From Prunella strophiata (lineage: Eukaryota; Chordata; Aves; Passeriformes; Prunellidae), in NCBI GenBank assembly GCA_036583965.1, contig JAZBQD010000014.1, positions 49,729,626-49,793,625 on the forward strand: a stretch of 64,000 nt of DNA, in the 5' to 3' direction. The translations under genes and the position numbers were made by a program. This document shows positions 1 to 19,491 of this stretch, one piece after another (the stretch's first letter is position 1; every line of letters begins with the position of its first letter). Below the pieces are notes generated by a model. The model was not told the origin of the DNA. It made no database searches and saw nothing but the letters and a program-made list of their open reading frames with translations.

Positions 1-5920
<5,920 letters not shown>

Positions 5921-5993
5921 ATGCAGCCAATGTTTTCAAATGCTAACCTTTGACATTGGATTCAGCATGTCCATACACCCAGTAGTTCTCAAG
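5921..5993 (+). CDS. CPED1: CPED1 exon b (C-terminal ATP-grasp motif)
   Basis: 73-nt exon. Its first base completes the AAA lysine codon begun in exon a, and 24 full codons follow, ending in phase 0 before a GTGAGA donor. The residues CFQMLTFDIG and then HPVVLKV align by pattern with the tubulin-tyrosine-ligase type of ATP-grasp fold, where CFE-x-x-G-FD is followed by a WLLEVN-like strand carrying the Mg/ATP-binding Glu and Asn. Here the equivalent positions read K and H, so metal binding may be weakened or handled elsewhere. The similarity is by eye, without a profile search. The role inferred for the family is ATP-dependent amino-acid ligation to cell-surface polymers. Confidence 0.85.
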
Positions 5994-7549
5994 GTGAGAA
6001 AATTGCGCAAATTACTGCTTCACTCAAAAAAATTACACCAAGAAGAACACAGCAGAAAAACCTCTTTGATAGGTACCCTCAAATGTCTAAGAAATGTAAC
6101 AACAGTTTAATATTAATTTGGGCTGATTGCCAAGAGTTTCTGTAGAAGAAACCAGTTTATAAGAGTCAGAGTTCCTGTGATGAAATGCACCAGACCATCA
6201 AAATGTGCAAACTTTTCAGTTTACATTTAAGGTTAACTATTATCCCAAATGAATATTAGTGAAACAAAATACATAGCAAGCACTGCATGAAAGTGGAGTT
6301 AGGTTTTAAATGTGACAGAACAAAGATGGATGGAGGAAGTTAAAAACCCCACAATTGGCTATTAATACAAATTAAAGTTCTCCATAAATTGGATTGTACT
6401 TCTTCATTTCATTACCTGCTTTGACCTCCACTGTGCTGCCTTCTTCCTGGATGATCCACAAGGCCCTTAAAACCAGGGAAATGAGACCTGTGCCAGGCTT
6501 TATACCACTCCTGCCTCAGAACAACCTGTCCTGAAACAATTATTGTACTGCTTTCCAGCTGTTCTCATTACCTCATGTATACACATGAATATGCATATGC
6601 CTAGGTATGTAAAATGCTTCTTTAAGATATACAAATATTAACAAAAATTAGTTAATATATCCCCACTTAAAATCTGTTCAAGTGTCTAGTAATAACAGTG
6701 CAGTCAATCTCTGCATTCTTCAGACAAAAGCATCCTTTAAACACATAGGAATAATGCACATATGAAAGGAAGTTTGCAGAATTTAAAAACTCCATGAAGA
6801 CAATATTTTCAATTGGTCTGAGAAATTTATTTAGCTAGTATAAGAAACATGGTATGTCATAACAATTCAATAATTGTGTACCAGGCTGTAAAAAATTATC
6901 CCAGAAGAGCTTAAAAAATAAGACATAACATTTACCTTCCTGTGTAGAAGTTTCAACCATTATCCATTATCCATGTTTATAGTAAATCAGTAAGATTTAG
7001 TAGTTTACTCTGAAAAAAAAAATGGCTCTAGAAAATATATGTTAATAATTAATGCAACATTGACTTTGAATATTATAACTTAGGAATTATAGTATGCACA
7101 CAATATATTAATATTGGTGCTGTATTTGTGGTTATGGTAAAATAATGATTTATTATAACTATGAATTTGTTCATTGTGTTTATATGTTGTAAAACCTACA
7201 CTTTCATCTGTAGTAACAGATGTTCTGTAGTAACCTTTAACACATGAGTTTTTCATGAGTTATATTAACATATAATCTGATATTTTATATTTTTAATCGA
7301 ATTTCTAATCAAATACGGTAAAAAAGCTTTTCACATGTGTCTGCAATACTGCACTCTGTCCACTGAAGGGCAGCAAACATTGCGGTATGGAGTTGTGAGA
7401 GAAAATGTGGCACAGCATTTGTTGTTTTATAACCCTGTCAGTTTGTGTTGTTATTATCTTTTTTTAAAGTTCCAGTTTAGCATTTATTGCTATGAGAAGA
7501 CTGGACTTATTATTTAAACTATAAATTTTTGTAATTTTTTTTCCAACAG
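5994..7549 (+). other. CPED1: Intron between CPED1 exons b and c
   Basis: 1.56-kb, strongly AT-rich intron ending in a long T-rich tract and the acceptor TTTTCCAACAG. I recognise no repeats or other genes in it. Confidence 0.7.
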
Positions 7550-7717
7550 GTGCATGAAAACTTTGACTTCCAAGTTGAGAATGAATCGACTACTCAGGAC
7601 CAAATTTCCAAAGAACTTCTTTTTGAAGATACATTTAAATTTCTCTTATCTAATGAATCCTCAACATCCAGTTTCATAGAAGCTTTGCAAAAAATATATG
7701 GGTCATCTGTGAGCAAG
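7550..7717 (+). CDS. CPED1: CPED1 exon c
   Basis: 168 nt, exactly 56 codons, phase 0 at both ends. The acceptor is TTCCAACAG and the donor GTAGTT. It begins VHENFDFQ, directly continuing the VVLKV strand of exon b, so the ATP-grasp-like region probably ends in this exon. The rest is acidic and then helical, with EDTFKFLLS and FIEALQKIYG as the clearest amphipathic stretches. Two NES sequons (in NESTT and NESST) suggest glycosylation in the ER lumen. An in-frame GTG opens the exon but it is not a start codon, because coding sequence continues from upstream exons. Confidence 0.85.
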
Positions 7718-9838
<2,121 letters not shown>

Positions 9839-10008
9839 CTTTTCCCTTCTTCTGCACCCAAGATCCAAATGTTGCTGCGCGACCTTTATCGAATGGTAGA
9901 CCCAATGAGGCAGCTGAGTTCTGTCCTGACTGTGCATTGGTTGCTTTCCAGTGTCCTTCAACAGTTCCAGCTCATGAATAAAGAGGCACATACAAATCTT
10001 TCAGAGTG
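9839..10008 (+). CDS. CPED1: CPED1 exon e
   Basis: 170 nt, entering in phase 0 and leaving two bases (TG). These pair with the first G of the next exon to make a tryptophan. The acceptor is CTTCTCAG and the donor GTAAGA. The peptide is strongly helical: PKIQMLLRDLYRMVDPM followed by LTVHWLLSSVLQQFQLMNKE, ending in a TNLSEW sequence that holds an NLS glycosylation sequon. Hydrophobic residues are spaced as in amphipathic helices and not as in a membrane span. It probably forms the helical linker between the ATP-grasp-like part and the cadherin-like domain. Confidence 0.86.
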
Positions 10009-10662
10009 GTAAGATAACTATTATATATATATATGTTGAAGGTAGTTTCTTGAGTTATATAATTGGAGTATTTCCAGTGAGCATCATACAACCTAATCAT
10101 TCAGTAGATGTAGGTGAACTTGCAACCCTTGAGATGAAGGTCAAGCATCCCATTGGGAGCCCTCCCAACCATTCTGCCATCAGAACTGTAGCTAAGTTTC
10201 TAAACTAGAACAGGTTTTGCTTCTCTATCTAATATGGAGGACTCTTGATTGAAAATTAATTGGAACTATCATAAATTTTTTTAAGAAAGATTAATTAGGT
10301 GCCTTTTTTTCTGAAAAACTGTAAACTCAAAATTAGGAGCATTTCCCAGGGTTAAGACTGTCTTAATTTATGCACCAATTAAAAGCAAGACTGTAAAAAA
10401 AAAATATAGAATTTCAGGTGAAGATTTTTTCCAAAAGAATAATAATTTTGATTGGCTCCAAATTTTCTGTCCAATAAAAGACAGGTCTGAGAGCATAAAA
10501 CTCTGAGAACATCATTTTAACTGATTGTGAAAAGATGAAAAAATGTTGTAATGACAAGGTTAGATCCACTGAACTTTTGGCAAAAAGTTTTAACTTTCAT
10601 GAGGAGAGAAAGAGGAAAAGAATGACAGAAGAAGAGAAGATGAGGAGTGAAGGAGGGAAGGG

Positions 10663-12219
10663 AAGGACAGGAAGAAGGAAGGAAGCGAAGGAAAGGAAGG
10701 AAGGAAGGAAGGAAGGAGGAAGGAAGGAAGGAAGGAAGGAAGGAAGGAAGGAAGGAAGAAGGAAGGAAGGAAGGAAGGAAGGAAGGAAGGAAGAAGGAAG
10801 GAAGGAAGAAGGAAGGAAGGAAGGAAGGAAGGAAGGAAGGAAGGAAGGAAGGAGGAAGGAAGGAAGGAAGAAGGAAGGAAGGAAGGAAGGAAGGAAGGAA
10901 GGAAGGAAGGAAGGAAGGAAGGAAGGAAGGAAGGAAGAAGGAAGGAAGGAAGGAAGGAAGGAAGGAAGGAAGGAAGGAAGGAAGGAAGAAGGAAGGAAGG
11001 AAGGAAGGAAGGAAGGAAGGAAGGAAGGAAGGAAGGAAGGAAGGAAGGAAGGAAGGAAGGAAGGAAGGAAGGAAGGAGGAAGGAAGGAAGGAAGGAGGAA
11101 GGAAGGAAGGAAGGAAGGAAGGAGGAAGGAAGGAAGGAAGGAAGGAAGGAAGGAAGGAAGGAAGGAAGGAAGGAAGGAAGGAAGGAAGAAGGAAGGAAGG
11201 AAGGAGGAAGGAAGGAAGGAGGAAGGAAGGAAGGAGGAAGGAAGGAAGGAGGAAGGAAGGAAGGAGGAAGGAAGGAAGGAGGAAGGAAGGAAGGAAGGAG
11301 GAAGGAAGGAAGGAAGGAAGGAAGGAAGGAAGAAGGAAGGAAGGAAGGAAGGAAGGAAGAAGGAAGGAAGGAAGAAGGAAGGAAGGAAGGAAGGAAGGAA
11401 GAAGGAAGGAAGGAAGAAGGAAGGAAGGAAGGAGGAAGGAAGGAAGGAAGAAGGAAGGAAGGAAGGAAGGAAGGAAGAAGGAAGGAAGGAAGGAGGAAGG
11501 AAGGAAGGAAGGAAGGAAGGAAGGAAGGAAGGAAGGAAGGAGGAAGGAAGGAAGGAAGAAGGAAGGAAGGAAGGAAGGAAGGAAGGAAGGAAGAAGGAAG
11601 GAAGGAAGGAAGGAAGGAAGAAGGAAGGAAGGAAGGAAGGAAGGAAGGAAGGAAGAAGGAAGGAAGGAAGAAGGAAGGAAGGAAGAAGGAAGGAAGGAAG
11701 AAGGAAGGAAGGAAGGAGGAAGGAAGGAAGGAAGAAGGAAGGAAGGAAGAAGGAAGGAAGGAAGGAAGGAAGGAAGAAGGAAGGAAGGAAGAAGGAAGGA
11801 AGGAAGGAAGGAAGGAAGGAAGGAAGGAAGAAGGAAGGAAGGAAGGAAGGAAGGAAGGAAGGAAGGAAGGAAGAAGGAAGGAAGGAAGGAAGAAGGAAGG
11901 AAGGAAGGAAGGAAGGAAGGAAGGAGGAAGGAAGGAAGGAAGGAGGAAGGAAGGAAGGAAGGAAGGAAGGAAGGAAGGAAGGAAGGAAGGAAGGAAGGAA
12001 GGAAGGAAGGAAGAAGGAAGGAAGGAAGGAAGGAAGGAAGGAAGGAAGGAAGGAAGGAAGGAAGGAAGGAAGGAAGGAAGGAAGGAAGGAAGGAAGAAGG
12101 AAGGAAGGAAGGAAGGAAGAAGGAAGGAAGGAAGGAAGGAAGGAAGAAGGAAGGAAGGAAGGAAGGAAGGAAGGAAGGAAGGAAGGAAGGAGGAAGGAAG
12201 GAAGGAAGGAAGGAAGGAG
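10663..12219 (+). repeat. (GGAA)n polypurine array, about 1.5 kb
   Basis: Imperfect GGAA tetranucleotide array. From 10687 to 12219 the plus strand appears to consist only of A and G. The GGAA units are interrupted by single GGA or GAA triplets that create 15-bp higher-order units. 11221-11280, for example, is exactly four copies of one 15-mer. The long frames across it (GRKE-type repeats of more than 500 residues) are products of the repeat and not genes. The mirror-symmetric purine tract could form triplex (H-) DNA. It lies 0.65 kb downstream of exon e. Confidence 0.97.
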
Positions 12220-15057
12220 TAAACTTATAGTATACTGTTAGTAATCTGCGTTAAGTACAAAACTTTTCAAAATGTGTTTTCTGTTTTCATTATCTCTTAG
12301 CTAATGATGTTTCATATACATGTATGCCATAGTGACTACTGACATTTATGATTTACAAAGAACTTGGGAAGAGAGGCACATTTGACAATGTGCATGTTCC
12401 ATTCCACTGAGTCTCACAATGAATGTGTGAATGATATTAGTACATACATTTTGCTGGCAGAATGCTGTAGTGAGTATATAAGGCATCTGTAAGATTTCTT
12501 AAGTTTTAATTTTGTTCCTCATTGAATTGGGTGTGGCTTTCAGCAAATCAATAATTATCTGTATGTTTGTTTTCTTTACTGTAAAGGGGAACTTACAGTT
12601 TATCACTGTACTAGGTAACTGTTTATTAGTGTTTTAAAGATACACAGCTCCATGAAAGTGCTAAATTATTGTTGTTACTGCCGACCACTCCGATCACTCC
12701 TCCATGAGAAGTAACTCAAAGATGCAGCTGTTTGCATTCATATGTAAGCCCTTGCCCTTTTGCAGAAATATTTAGGTTTGCATATCAAAGCATACCAGCC
12801 TTTAGCAGCTTTCTGTTCTAATCTAAGCTGTGCCACTCACTCACTTTGAGCAAGCCCCTTGGCCTCTTTTTTTTCCTTCAAGCTCAACATTATTGTATGT
12901 GTATAAATATGTAGAAGTACCATGACCTTTCTCTAGGGCATAGGCCAATCTGCTTCTTTGCTCTTTATTTTTCTGCAGTGGCTAAGCTGATAGCACTGTT
13001 CTCTTCATTCACTGTATAAAATCCCATGTCCTTTGACATTGCTAAATCAGAATCTTCCACTCCTTTAGCTACATGCATGTGAGGGTGATGCATATGTCAG
13101 ATATGCATGTGATTATACTTAATTGCAAGGAAGAAAGAGCTTAGCTGTACTTACTCCCCATATAACTCAGGTATGCAGTCTCTTTGAGCTTTGATTAATC
13201 TTTTTTTTCCCCAGCTTTGATGAGTTTTTATATCAGAACACTTTTCCTGAATTTCTTCAGTTAAGGCCAGGCTGTTTGGTCAGTTTATTTAATAGTTCTT
13301 ATTTCTCTGACTGTGGAAAACTGGTGTTTCCATTTATTGAATCTAGTGATTGCATAACTGACTGTCCAAGCAGACAAGAAATATATGGGAAAAGTAGTGA
13401 CTTCTGGCTGAGGTCTTGTACAATTACTTCGTTCACTGACCATGACTCCATAGGATGAAGGCAGGATACAAAGATATTTCCTAGTCTACATATTTTCACT
13501 CATTTCATCTATATGACTAGTACTGAAACTGTAAATGGTATTAGTGAACGCTCTGAATTCCTTCCACAGGAGAAACAAGAAGAACTCTAGAAACTCATCT
13601 CAAACTATAATGAAATAGTTGCAGCCTAGGTGAAAATGACCACCTCAGATGTATTAGTATGAGATATTACACTTAACATGTACTCTGAGAAAAAATTGCA
13701 GCATTTCTTATGGACTTTCTTCAACTTTATGCAGTTTATGCTTGTGATATGACAAGGACATACATAACTGCTGCCTTTTGGAATAGGGGCAATGAGGTGT
13801 CATGGAAAGTATATTTGGCTATGTCAAATAGCATGGAAGAATCAGATTAGTGAGTAAAGCTAACCCTTCTGTATCTGCAAAAGACAAAAGCCTAAGCAGC
13901 TCAAAAAGCTGCAAATGGTTTTTTGAAATCAACTGATGTACTTGGAAAAGTGGTTCTAGCTTCTCATATGCAAGTCCTTTCTTAGATCAAACTGGAAGCA
14001 TCAGCTCTCAGACTGAATCTGGGCTGAAAATACATTTTTGGAATTTAACTTGGTCATGTCAATTACCTGGGAAGTCTGAGAAATTAACATGTTTTGGACT
14101 ATAGGAAAGAAAAAGACAATGACAAAGGAAGACAAGGCTAAGATCACTGACCTAGAATGGGAAGAGTGAGAGACAGAAGGAAGGAGGAAACAAGAAAGAC
14201 AGTTGGATTAAGTGCCAGGAAATTAATCCCACTCTTGCATCTGAATTTTTTAATTTCGCTTCTGAAGATCACCACAAGGTATTTCATTTAAGGACCCAAA
14301 TGCCCTCATGGAAACTGTGACTGAAGCCAAACAAACACTCTACAAAATTGAGAGCTTATTTTGAAGAGAGAACTACATAGCATCATCTAAAGAAAGAAAA
14401 TTCATAACTCTATTGATTATTGAAATATGGTCTCAATCTTGAGTTTATGACCTGTTAAAAGTTGCACCATTCATAAGTAACATATCCATCAGAGACACCT
14501 AAAGTGACTAGTTTTTTTCTTTTTATATTTAAATCTTGTGAAATATTCTGTTTATACATGTCCTTCATTGCTTATGTCTGATTGCATAGATAATCAGAGC
14601 TATATTACTATTGCTACTGTCAATCCTTTGCCTTTCTTTGCTGAATCAGAGAAATTCCTAAGGAACAGGTTCATAGTCAATAGTTTGTGATGTACATATT
14701 GGGAATCTTTTGACAAGCATGCACTCACCAAGGGTACTGACATACAGACATCAGTTTCATTGGAGCTAACTGCAAAGTATGTAGGCAAAGAGCACATCTG
14801 TACTTGACACCTCCAAGATACCTAAGTAAATAGGGGGCCACTCAAACAGATGAAGGTCCTTTCTTGAGTAACAGCATGTGAAGGAAAGGAGTCTGCAAAG
14901 CCCTCTGTATTAGGAGGAGCTTCATAACTGCATCATATCTCAGTCTGCTGATTGCAAGGAGCTTGGACAAAGGAAAGCTTCATAGTGTTGATGATTAAAA
15001 AGCTCAGGCTGCAGCAGAGATAAATCATTGAGCCACAGAGTCATTTATATTAGAAAG

Positions 15058-15380
15058 GTTCCTCTCATCCTATCACTTATTACGTGGGAGAATGACTCCA
15101 CCTGGTACAACCTTGTTTCAGGGAGTTGTAGAGAGTGATAAGGTCTCCTCTGAGCCTCTTTTTCTCCAGACTAAACACCCTCACCTCACTGAGCCACTCC
15201 TCATAAGGCTTGTGCTCCAGCCCCTTCCCCAGCTTCATTACCCTTCTCTGGACATGGTCCAGCCCCTCAATGTCTCTCATGTAGTGAGAAGCCAAAATTG
15301 AGCATAAGATTCGAGGTGTGACCTCACCAGTGCTGAGTGCAGGGGGACAGTCACTGCCCCAGTCCTGCTGGCCGTGTTGT
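15058..15380 (-). mobile_element. CR1 LINE fragment, antisense
   Basis: The reverse complement reads as the typical CR1 segment. The minus strand encodes [20 protein letters not shown], followed by a block with [24 protein letters not shown], the conserved C-terminal ORF2 region of avian CR1. It is cut at both ends and lacks the 3' terminal tail, so it is a dead internal fragment. Boundaries are accurate to about 10-20 bp. Confidence 0.88.
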
Positions 15381-15698
15381 AATCTGAGTATCTTTCTCTA
15401 ATATGATTTCCAAATATTACATTTTGCTACCCCACTGTAATCAGATATAGTTATTATATGTCTCTTAATGCTTTCTAAAGTTAATTGCAGTCTCTACAGA
15501 TTTGAGATTCATATAGGTCATGCTATTCCTTTGTGAGCAGGGACCTTGCAGTTGTGGTGGCTCTCCTGCCACACTCCTGAGGTGTTCTCTGACTAAACCA
15601 ATGTCATTTTATAGAGTTAAGACATGTTGTTTCACTGTAAAACAGGGTTTGGGATCAGGCATGCAAGACAGGAACAGTGGAGAGAAAAAATTTATTTT

Positions 15699-15960
15699 GT
15701 TTGGGCACCAGATGTAAGAAGCAAAGCGACTGCAGAGTCCCCAGGCAGGTGCAAAGGAGAGCTGCTTTATTGCAAAAGCCAGACCTTTTTAGGCAGCCAG
15801 GCCTTTATCAGTTACATAGTTTTAAATCATAACAAACATAACCCAACCAACCACCATACACTACAATATGAACACTGTAATGGTTATATAACTTGTTTGC
15901 CTACTTCTAGTTCAGCTGAGTCACTTTGGGTTAGTCCTCTTTTACTTAGCTGAAGTAGCA
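15699..15960 (-). mobile_element. Antisense LTR-like end with primer-binding-site-like motif
   Basis: Read on the minus strand, an AATAAA signal (15771-15766) is followed by a U5-like stretch of about 50 bp ending in TTACA at 15713. A 2-nt gap (15712-15711) and then TGGTGCCCAAAC (15710-15699) follow, which looks like a retroviral primer-binding site. This order (polyA signal, U5, terminal CA, PBS) is that of a 5' LTR of an endogenous retrovirus pointing left. I could not fix the other end of the LTR, and I recognise no gag or pol beyond the PBS, so the element is partial or badly decayed. Confidence 0.5.
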
Positions 15961-17213
15961 AGCCTAAGCCATAAATTTTCAAGGATAACAAGTCCCTTAT
16001 TTTATAAGGCTTTACCTATGTGCAACAGTATTTGACAGATGTTAGCTTTTACCTCCTTGACAAGCAGAAAGAGGGGTGCAGACTTACTTACAACTTGGAA
16101 AGCAAGCCTTCCAAGAGTTTGTTAAGTGCCTCCTTTGCAGTAGGTAATGAATTTGCATGGATTTAGGGTGGTTGTCTAGACACTGCAAGTTCAGAACTAT
16201 GTTTTCCTGCACACGCTGGTCTACCAGCTGCTTCTTTGCAGTTAATGCAGAAATCTGTTTTATCACTGGGCGTTTTTTTATCACTGGACAGTTTACCTTT
16301 TTCCATGACTGACCTCAATATTGCTTTCAGAAGCTCCTGTTGAAACATCAGTGATGGATGATGGCACAGAGCAATATTGCCAGCTCCCTTCCTTGGCACA
16401 GACAGTGGCTTTGTGTCCTTCAAAATCTGAACTGTCCAGGAACAAGATGCATTATGAGAACTTCTGAAGGAAACACTCAGAGGAAAACCAGTGAAAGCTT
16501 CAAGAAACACTTATGGGCCTCCAAAAAGGTCTTATCAGCCAGAGGGTTGAAGAGAAGCCTATTCCCTTTTTTTCTACCATGCTACCAAAACTCTTGAAAG
16601 AAAAAATCTGCAGAGTTCACAGTATGGGCACCACTGACATGTTGATTATTTGTTGCAATTTACTTGTCTTTTTTTCACAGAGATTTTACATATATACACA
16701 CACACAGAATTTGTTTTGAATTTGCAAACAAAGCAAAACACATAGAGGTTCCATTTTAGGCATTCATGCTAATGTCAGCACAGGTAATCCCCTGGAAACA
16801 TGCCTACATTTTTATTTAATTCTTTGTGACCAAAGTCTAAATTTAATCTCAAGTATATGCAAAAAAACCCTATCATAGAAGCAGTTAAGAGATATGGTTT
16901 AGTTTAATTTCTTCTTGGCTGCATCCACTCTCCCTTTTCCCAGCAGTGCAACTGTATTTTGTAATTTTTTTTTTTCTTTTTTTTTCCTATTGATGTGATG
17001 TGCTGAAATGTATTATGGAATGTGTGTTTTCTGTTAAAGTCACTCAGGTAGTATCTCTAATGCTGGGAATATGAATCTAGAAGGTTAATTTTTCTGTGGA
17101 AAATATTAAAATACTGTATGCCCTGGGATACCATATAGAAATTTTTTGCAAAATATTTCACTGTTTCTGTTCCTTCCATTCATGTAGAATTATGTCTGCT
17201 ATTGAATTGACAG

Positions 17214-17281
17214 GCAACTTTCTCAAGAAAATATGAGTCCTAAGCAGAATGTTCCTTCTGACTTCAGGAAGAATCATGAAG
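17214..17281 (+). CDS. CPED1: CPED1 exon f
   Basis: 68-nt exon with acceptor ATTGACAG and donor GTAAGG. Its first base completes the TGG of exon e, and 22 codons follow (starting QLSQENMSPKQN), leaving one base, G. The peptide is polar, with an NMS sequon, and looks like a flexible linker. The phase fits both neighbours exactly, which is the main support, since the peptide has no motif. It may be poorly conserved between birds and mammals. Confidence 0.75.
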
Positions 17282-17599
17282 GTAAGGGTTTAGAGTGAGA
17301 TCATTTTTACAGTATGTTTTTCCTATTTGTATTATTTCTGATAATGTGGATTTAGATCACATTGCCTTGCATTCCAGCTGGAAGGTCTTTGCTTACTACA
17401 TATAAAAGACCAATTTCTTCTTTACCTTATGTAAGTTGCTACATGGGGCCCATAAGCAGCATTTGCAAGCCTAAAGTGAAGATCTCACACTGTAAAGAAT
17501 AAAAGTACAATGTGTCTCTTAAAAGATGGTTACTTCTCCAATAGGACTGTAATCAGAGTGAGAACAGACAAATATTAGCTGTTTTTGTTTATCTTTCAG
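17282..17599 (+). other. CPED1: Short intron between CPED1 exons f and g
   Basis: 318-bp intron ending in a TTTATCTTTCAG acceptor. No repeat or RNA gene is recognised. Confidence 0.65.
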
Positions 17600-17644
17600 C
17601 ATTGCATTATTCCAGTAAGACTGGAGAAAGACAATGCAGTTATG
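17600..17644 (+). CDS. CPED1: CPED1 exon g (45-nt small exon)
   Basis: Small exon of 45 nt with a strong acceptor (TATCTTTCAG) and a perfect GTAAGT donor. It enters with two bases that complete a GCA codon, then encodes 14 residues (LHYSSKTGERQCSY) and leaves one G. Its length is a multiple of three, so including or skipping it keeps the frame: exon f and exon g both end with one base. That makes it a candidate cassette exon. It lies in the linker ahead of the cadherin-like domain. Confidence 0.72.
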
Positions 17645-19491
17645 GTAAGTAAATGTCTTTCTAGAGCACAGAGGGGAAAAAAATTATTGAAAAAATTTAT
17701 TGGGTTTCTCTACATTAGCTCTAAGTGAATAGAGTATTTGCAGGCTTTCAGTGAGAAAAAAAATGTTTTTTTAAGTATCAAGAATGTTTATAAAAACTCA
17801 ATAAATGGGCTATTATGTTAAATAATTCCTCAAAATTAAAATTAAACTTTGCTGTATGTGCATATTAATGTGAGTATTCCAGAACTCATTGATGCCTTGT
17901 CACACTTCATAGAATTTTGCCCCCCCCAATAACCTCAGCATACATTTGTTCTTGTGGAAAAACCTTTAAACTTGTCTGGAGTTTAATCAGCTTTGTTTAA
18001 AACTTTGTCTTCAGCTCAATAATGGAGTATTAAGGAGCTGCTTAAGAGATGAGAAGTTTTTTCTAAAATATCTGCTTGTTGGAATATTTAAAGTATTTTT
18101 AAAGATCTGTAAAGATGTAAAATATATATATATATATTTTGGTGGTAGCCATGCCTTCTGCTGCCTTCCTCATTCTCAAATTATCTGAGGGGCACATTTG
18201 TAAATGGGAAGCCATTGCTCTATGGTGGAAAGGTTTTGCTACCCATTGAGCCTCATTTCCTCTCAGCTGCTGATCTCATGCTGCCTCCAGGAACTATTGT
18301 TGTGCCAGATAGAAACCAGAAATACTCCTGGGCTGGCTGAGTGGCATCACCATTCTAACTGCATAATCCTTTATTTCAAAAATACCTCAATTAATTTTAC
18401 TTTGAAATTCCACCTCATTTTTAAGCTAGTAGTGAGACAACATTTCTAAGGCGTACAGAATATAGAGAAATGTTTATACTCATGTGGGGGGGCGGTTTTA
18501 AATACCTTCTCTGTGTCAATGTGCAAGTCTCTATTCCCCTACAAAGCTAGCCCAAATTTTGTTCTTCCATTGGAATATCTTCCCTTAAATTTTAGTCCAT
18601 GCAAAAGAGTTCTCAAATTGCCCTGTTTTGTTTCTCAGGGCAGATATTTCAAAGTAGAAATAAAAATATTTGCATCATTTTTGAGTATTTTAAACCACAA
18701 GATTTTTCAGATATTATAGGAAAGGAGATTCCTATCTGTAATATTTTCTGAAGTACCCAGTTTAAAACATGTACTAATGAATATATGTATAAAGTAGGTT
18801 TGCATGTGCTATACTGTAAATCTGAATCCAACAGGCTGGATTAAAATATTTGCCATAAGTAGGCTGCCAGCAAATATTCTCATGAGTAATTTGGCAAACA
18901 CTAAGAAATAAAAGACACATTTGAGCAAATAGGATTTGATTGTGGAGATTTCATACACAGGAAAGAAGCTGGAATTTGTTGATATAGGAATTTTAATAAA
19001 ACATTCTTCCAGCTGTACTGCAAATGACCCCATTGGTCTTGATATCTCCATGTGACTTGTTCTTATGAACAGTAAGAGTATGTCTAACTTATTTTGATTT
19101 TTATTGGAAATTACACTTGTGCATAAACCCTGTACACAGCCTGGTACCTAAGCAGGTTATTAATTTTGGCCTACCTCTTCTTTAAGTTTCAGTTAGCTAA
19201 CTACAGACAGATCTCCCAGACTTAATCCTTCAATTTTCAAAGGCTTACCCCTGCTTTGAGTTTTGTGACTAGGACTTAAGTGATTGGACACCGAATGTTT
19301 AAAATCCCTCCAAGGCCTACAGATTTCTCTCAAGTGCCATTACAAACTCCATTAAAATTTTGCAGCAGGATTATGAGTCTCAAAGTCACTAGGCATTAAA
19401 TATCTTGCCACTGTACATGGTATCAATCTGCCAGAAGTTGAAAAATGTTCATACAGTTCACATTTTTTTCTTTGATATCTTCTTGGAACAG
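17645..19491 (+). other. CPED1: Intron between CPED1 exons g and h
   Basis: 1.85-kb AT-rich intron with a short TA repeat at 18123-18138. It ends at the acceptor TTCTTGGAACAG. No mobile element is recognised. Confidence 0.65.

Larger units (their letters stand above)
10009..17213 (+). other. CPED1: 7.2-kb intron between CPED1 exons e and f
   Basis: Largest intron between recognised exons. It holds a TA-rich stretch just after the donor (10021-10034), the 1.5-kb GGAA array, an antisense CR1 fragment and an antisense LTR-like piece, each listed separately. The intervals 12220-15057 and about 16000-17213 show no repeats or coding exons that I recognise. Confidence 0.7.

Noticed and set aside
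10535..12241. Long frames of 527 and 568 codons encoding GRKE-type repeats
   Set aside because: They exist only because the GGAA array contains no stop codons in these frames. There is no splice logic, and the composition follows the repeat.
13215..13260. Possible exon after a CCCCAG acceptor (LYQNTFPEFLQ-like peptide)
   Set aside because: There is no usable GT donor at the end of the open stretch, and the phases of exons e and f already join directly.
16163..16510. 115-codon minus-strand frame with a CINC...C...H pattern, considered as a retroviral zinc knuckle near the LTR-like end
   Set aside because: The Cys/His spacing does not fit CX2CX4HX4C, and the frame lies on the wrong side of the LTR/PBS junction for a leftward provirus.
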